Of a stretch of DNA of 64,000 nucleotides, positions 61,530 through 64,000 are shown piece by piece. The translations under genes and the position numbers were made by a program. Numbering within the stretch: position 1 is the first letter of the stretch; each line of letters starts with the position of its first letter. Source of the DNA: Bryobacterales bacterium (GTDB lineage Bacteria; Acidobacteriota; Terriglobia; Bryobacterales; Bryobacteraceae); the NCBI GenBank assembly GCA_020851555.1, contig JADZCM010000002.1:26845-90844 (forward strand). Reading direction: 5' to 3'. Below the pieces are notes generated by a model. The model was not told where the DNA came from, ran no database searches, and saw only the letters and a program-made list of their open reading frames with translations.

Positions 61530-62445
61530 TGACTTTCTCCCAATCCTCAGACTCGCCGAACTTGAAACCCTTGACGGCCGGATCGATCCCCCGCAAAAGC
61601 CCGAGGAGCACAGTGCCGGGCCCCACCTCGATGAACCGGTCCACCCCCCGGGAGATCAGATAGCGGACAGTGCCGGTCCAAAGGACGGGATTCGGAACCT
61701 GCTGGTAGAGTCCCTCCCGCGCCTCGGCGCCGGTCAGGACTTCGCGAGCCTGCCAGTTATTGACCAAAGGAACACGCAGGTCGCAGAAGCCGGCCGCGTC
61801 CAGATCGGCGCGGAGGCGTTCCTGAGCGGGCTTCATCAGCGAGCAATGGAAGGGGGCGCTCACCGGGAGCAGGACGGCGCGCCGGGCGCCGGCCGCCTTG
61901 GCCAGTTCCACGGCCCGCGCCACCGCCGTGGCATGGCCCGCGATGACAACCTGGTCCGGTGAGTTGAAGTTCGCGGCCGAAACGACGTCACCCTGAGCCG
62001 CCTGTTCCAGGATCGCGTCCAACGCGCCTTCCGGGAGCTTCAGCAGAGCGGCCATCGCACCGACGCCCACCGGAACCGCGTCTTGCATGTAAGCCCCGCG
62101 CTTCCGCACCAGCCGTAAGGCTTCCGAGAGATCCAGGCAGCCTGCCGCCACCAAGGCGGAATACTCACCCAGGCTGTGCCCCGCCACGTAATCGGGCTGG
62201 ATGCCTTTTTCCATCAAGACCTGCGCGGCTGCGGCCGATACTGCCAGCAGAGCGGGCTGAGTGTTGTGGGTCAGCTTAAGATCCTGCTCCGGTCCCTCGA
62301 AACAGAGTTTGGATAGCGGGAAGCCTATGGCCTGGTCAACCTGTTCGAAGACCCGGCGTACGGCCGGGAATCTGGAGTTGAGGCTCCTTCCCATGCCTGC
62401 GTACTGGGAGCCCTGGCCGGGGAAAAGGAAAGCCGTCTTGGACAT
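61513..62445 (-). CDS. fabD: Malonyl-CoA:ACP transacylase
   Basis: 310 residues from the ATG at 62445 (MSKTAFLFPGQGSQYAGMGR). It loads malonyl groups onto acyl carrier protein. The nucleophile Ser is in AGHSLGEYSALVAAG, the active-site Arg in ALRLVRKRGAYMQ, and the catalytic His in VSAPFHCSLM; NWQAREVL and FIEVGPGTVLLGLLRGI are further family segments. An upstream ATG at 62466 is possible. The usual fab partners are absent. It is divergent from the zinc-ribbon gene (104 bp). Confidence 0.94.
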   Translation of the reverse strand: MSKTAFLFPGQGSQYAGMGRSLNSRFPAVRRVFEQVDQAIGFPLSKLCFEGPEQDLKLTHNTQPALLAVSAAAAQVLMEKGIQPDYVAGHSLGEYSALVAAGCLDLSEALRLVRKRGAYMQDAVPVGVGAMAALLKLPEGALDAILEQAAQGDVVSAANFNSPDQVVIAGHATAVARAVELAKAAGARRAVLLPVSAPFHCSLMKPAQERLRADLDAAGFCDLRVPLVNNWQAREVLTGAEAREGLYQQVPNPVLWTGTVRYLISRGVDRFIEVGPGTVLLGLLRGIDPAVKGFKFGESEDWEKVNEAFG

Positions 62446-62549
62446 GTCAAAGGTACAGGTTATCAAGGTTCGGGCAGGTTTTCTGAAGTCGTTTTGCCCC
62501 CGGCGCGCGTCATATCGAGTGAAAGCTGGGTTGAAAGAGGAGGCTTGAG

Positions 62550-62744
62550 ATGAAATCCCCGGCGGGAAACAAGAAAGACACCCGCGGATCGGTCTACTGC
62601 CTGATCTGCACGCACACGGTTGAGGCCGACATCGTGCCGACGGGCCGTAAGCTGATGGTGCGCAGCGGTCAACGCTGCCCGCGCTGCGCTTCGGCGCTGG
62701 ACGCCGCCTATGTGCTGGGCAACAGCCCCGGCCGTCGCGGATAG
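62550..62744 (+). CDS. Small zinc-ribbon protein
   Basis: 64 residues. GGAGG lies about 6 bases before the ATG. Two CxxC pairs (CLIC near residue 17 and CPRC near 43) spaced by about 22 residues form a likely zinc ribbon: GSVYCLICTHTVEADIVPTG and SGQRCPRCASALDAAYVL. No other domain. It lies between fabD and groES; function unknown. Confidence 0.75.
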   Translation: MKSPAGNKKDTRGSVYCLICTHTVEADIVPTGRKLMVRSGQRCPRCASALDAAYVLGNSPGRRG

Positions 62745-62800
62745 CTCAACCCCAAGTCGCCGCTGCATCTTTTTTATTTCCAAACACATACAAGATACTC

Positions 62801-62830
62801 TTGTCACTCCTTGCGGGAGTGTGCTAATAA
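62801..62830 (+). promoter_or_regulatory. groES promoter with CIRCE-like inverted repeat
   Basis: TTGTCA (62801-62806), 18-bp spacer and TAATAA (62825-62830) form a plausible promoter. Overlapping it, TTGTCACTC - 7 bases - GAGTGTGCTAA resembles the HrcA operator TTAGCACTC-N9-GAGTGCTAA, but the spacer is shorter and the right arm has an extra T. Heat-shock repression is therefore possible, not certain. Confidence 0.5.
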
Positions 62831-62905
62831 TATTCTATGTGGGACGGCGCTCGGCCGGTCCCGCTTCACACACAAAAACAAGCTTAGAAACGGAGGTTCT
62901 GGTCG

Positions 62906-63217
62906 ATGAAAATTCGTCCGCTTCATGACCGTGTGGTGGTCAAGCGAATCGAAGAGGAAGAGACCGTGCAGGGCGGCATTATCATCCCGGACACTGCAAA
63001 AGAGAAGCCCCAGGAGGGCGAAGTCATTGCGGTCGGCCAAGGCAAGCGCCTGGAGGACGGCAAGCTCATTCCGCTGGACGTCAAGGCAGGGGATCGCATC
63101 CTGTTCGGCAAGTACTCGGGAAGCGAGATCAAGCTGGAAGGCGAAGAGTTCCTGATCATCCGGGAGGACGAGATTCTGGGCGTGATCGAGGAAGCCGCGA
63201 AGAAGAGGAAGGCGTAA
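62906..63217 (+). CDS. groES: Co-chaperonin GroES
   Basis: 103 residues. [20 protein letters not shown] with the mobile loop [40 protein letters not shown], and the C-terminal [16 protein letters not shown]. It caps the GroEL ring. A GGAG-type site precedes the ATG, and groEL follows by 18 bp. Confidence 0.97.
   Translation: MKIRPLHDRVVVKRIEEEETVQGGIIIPDTAKEKPQEGEVIAVGQGKRLEDGKLIPLDVKAGDRILFGKYSGSEIKLEGEEFLIIREDEILGVIEEAAKKRKA

Positions 63218-64000
<783 letters not shown>

Noticed and set aside
62801..62827. True CIRCE element upstream of groES
   Set aside because: Spacer of 7 instead of 9 and an inserted base in the right arm; recorded only as CIRCE-like.

Overview
The window reads as a chromosomal segment of a high-GC, Gram-negative, probably aerobic bacterium of the Acidobacteriota. 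A Solibacteres/Bryobacterales-like lineage fits best. This is an inference from gene content: a very large TonB-dependent receptor with an N-terminal carboxypeptidase-regulatory domain, a GWxTD-domain protein next to a second carboxypeptidase-regulatory outer-membrane protein, a complete Tol-Pal locus with an Ig-like insertion in Pal, and an aroD-aroE fusion. No rRNA gene is present to confirm it.

Layout. 1-3.8 kb (minus): surface-polysaccharide genes, with a GT2-GT4 glycosyltransferase fusion running off the left edge, a methyltransferase with a long coiled coil, and a Wzt-type ABC ATPase with a degenerate Walker B motif and no Wzm partner. 4.3-8.3 kb: MFS transporter, yggX, purA and two small conserved proteins. 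8.3-11.3 kb: a compact cluster of SixA-type phosphatase and two tandem thymidylate-kinase-like P-loop proteins, divergent from a CHAD-domain gene split by a frameshift; I infer a phosphate or polyphosphate role. 11.4-14.4 kb: tRNA-Ser(GGA), 6-phosphofructokinase, aroDE fusion. 14.4-19.5 kb (minus): tolQ-tolR-tolA-tolB-pal-cpoB, the trans-envelope machine. 19.6-26.4 kb (plus): recN, an OPT peptide transporter translationally coupled to a metallopeptidase-like protein, and an isolated nuoM. 26.4-33.4 kb (minus): dnaE, accA, a MacA-like adaptor with its ATPase but no permease, and tRNA-Arg(CCT).

33.4-39.5 kb is the accessory part. It lies between a displaced copy of the purD 3' end and the intact purD. 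It holds a decayed transposase and a 1203-residue TonB-dependent receptor inside a pair of 101-bp direct repeats that differ at two positions, and an FkbM-type methyltransferase gene cut off at the outer edge of the right repeat. This looks like an integrated, partly decayed island.

40.8-46.5 kb: mnmG-rsmG-parA-parB, a gene order usually near chromosomal replication origins, with a parS-like ParB site inside the end of rsmG, followed by a membrane-bound SpoIIE-type phosphatase. 46.6-51.2 kb: phosphoenolpyruvate carboxylase, mtgA, and hypA-hypB for nickel-hydrogenase maturation. 51.4-55.8 kb: a two-component pair, a PDZ-multi-TM-GAF-PAS histidine kinase and a sigma-54-dependent NtrC-type regulator. 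A perfect 30-bp palindrome separates it from the GWxTD pair at 56-59.6 kb. 59.9-64 kb: a tiny basic protein, an HpcH/HpaI aldolase, a DUF1080 protein overlapping fabD, a small zinc-ribbon protein, and groES-groEL (groEL cut by the right edge).

Most genes are housekeeping. The parts that deserve attention are the SixA/double-TMK-like/CHAD cluster, the purD-flanked island, and the transporter components that lack their expected partners.
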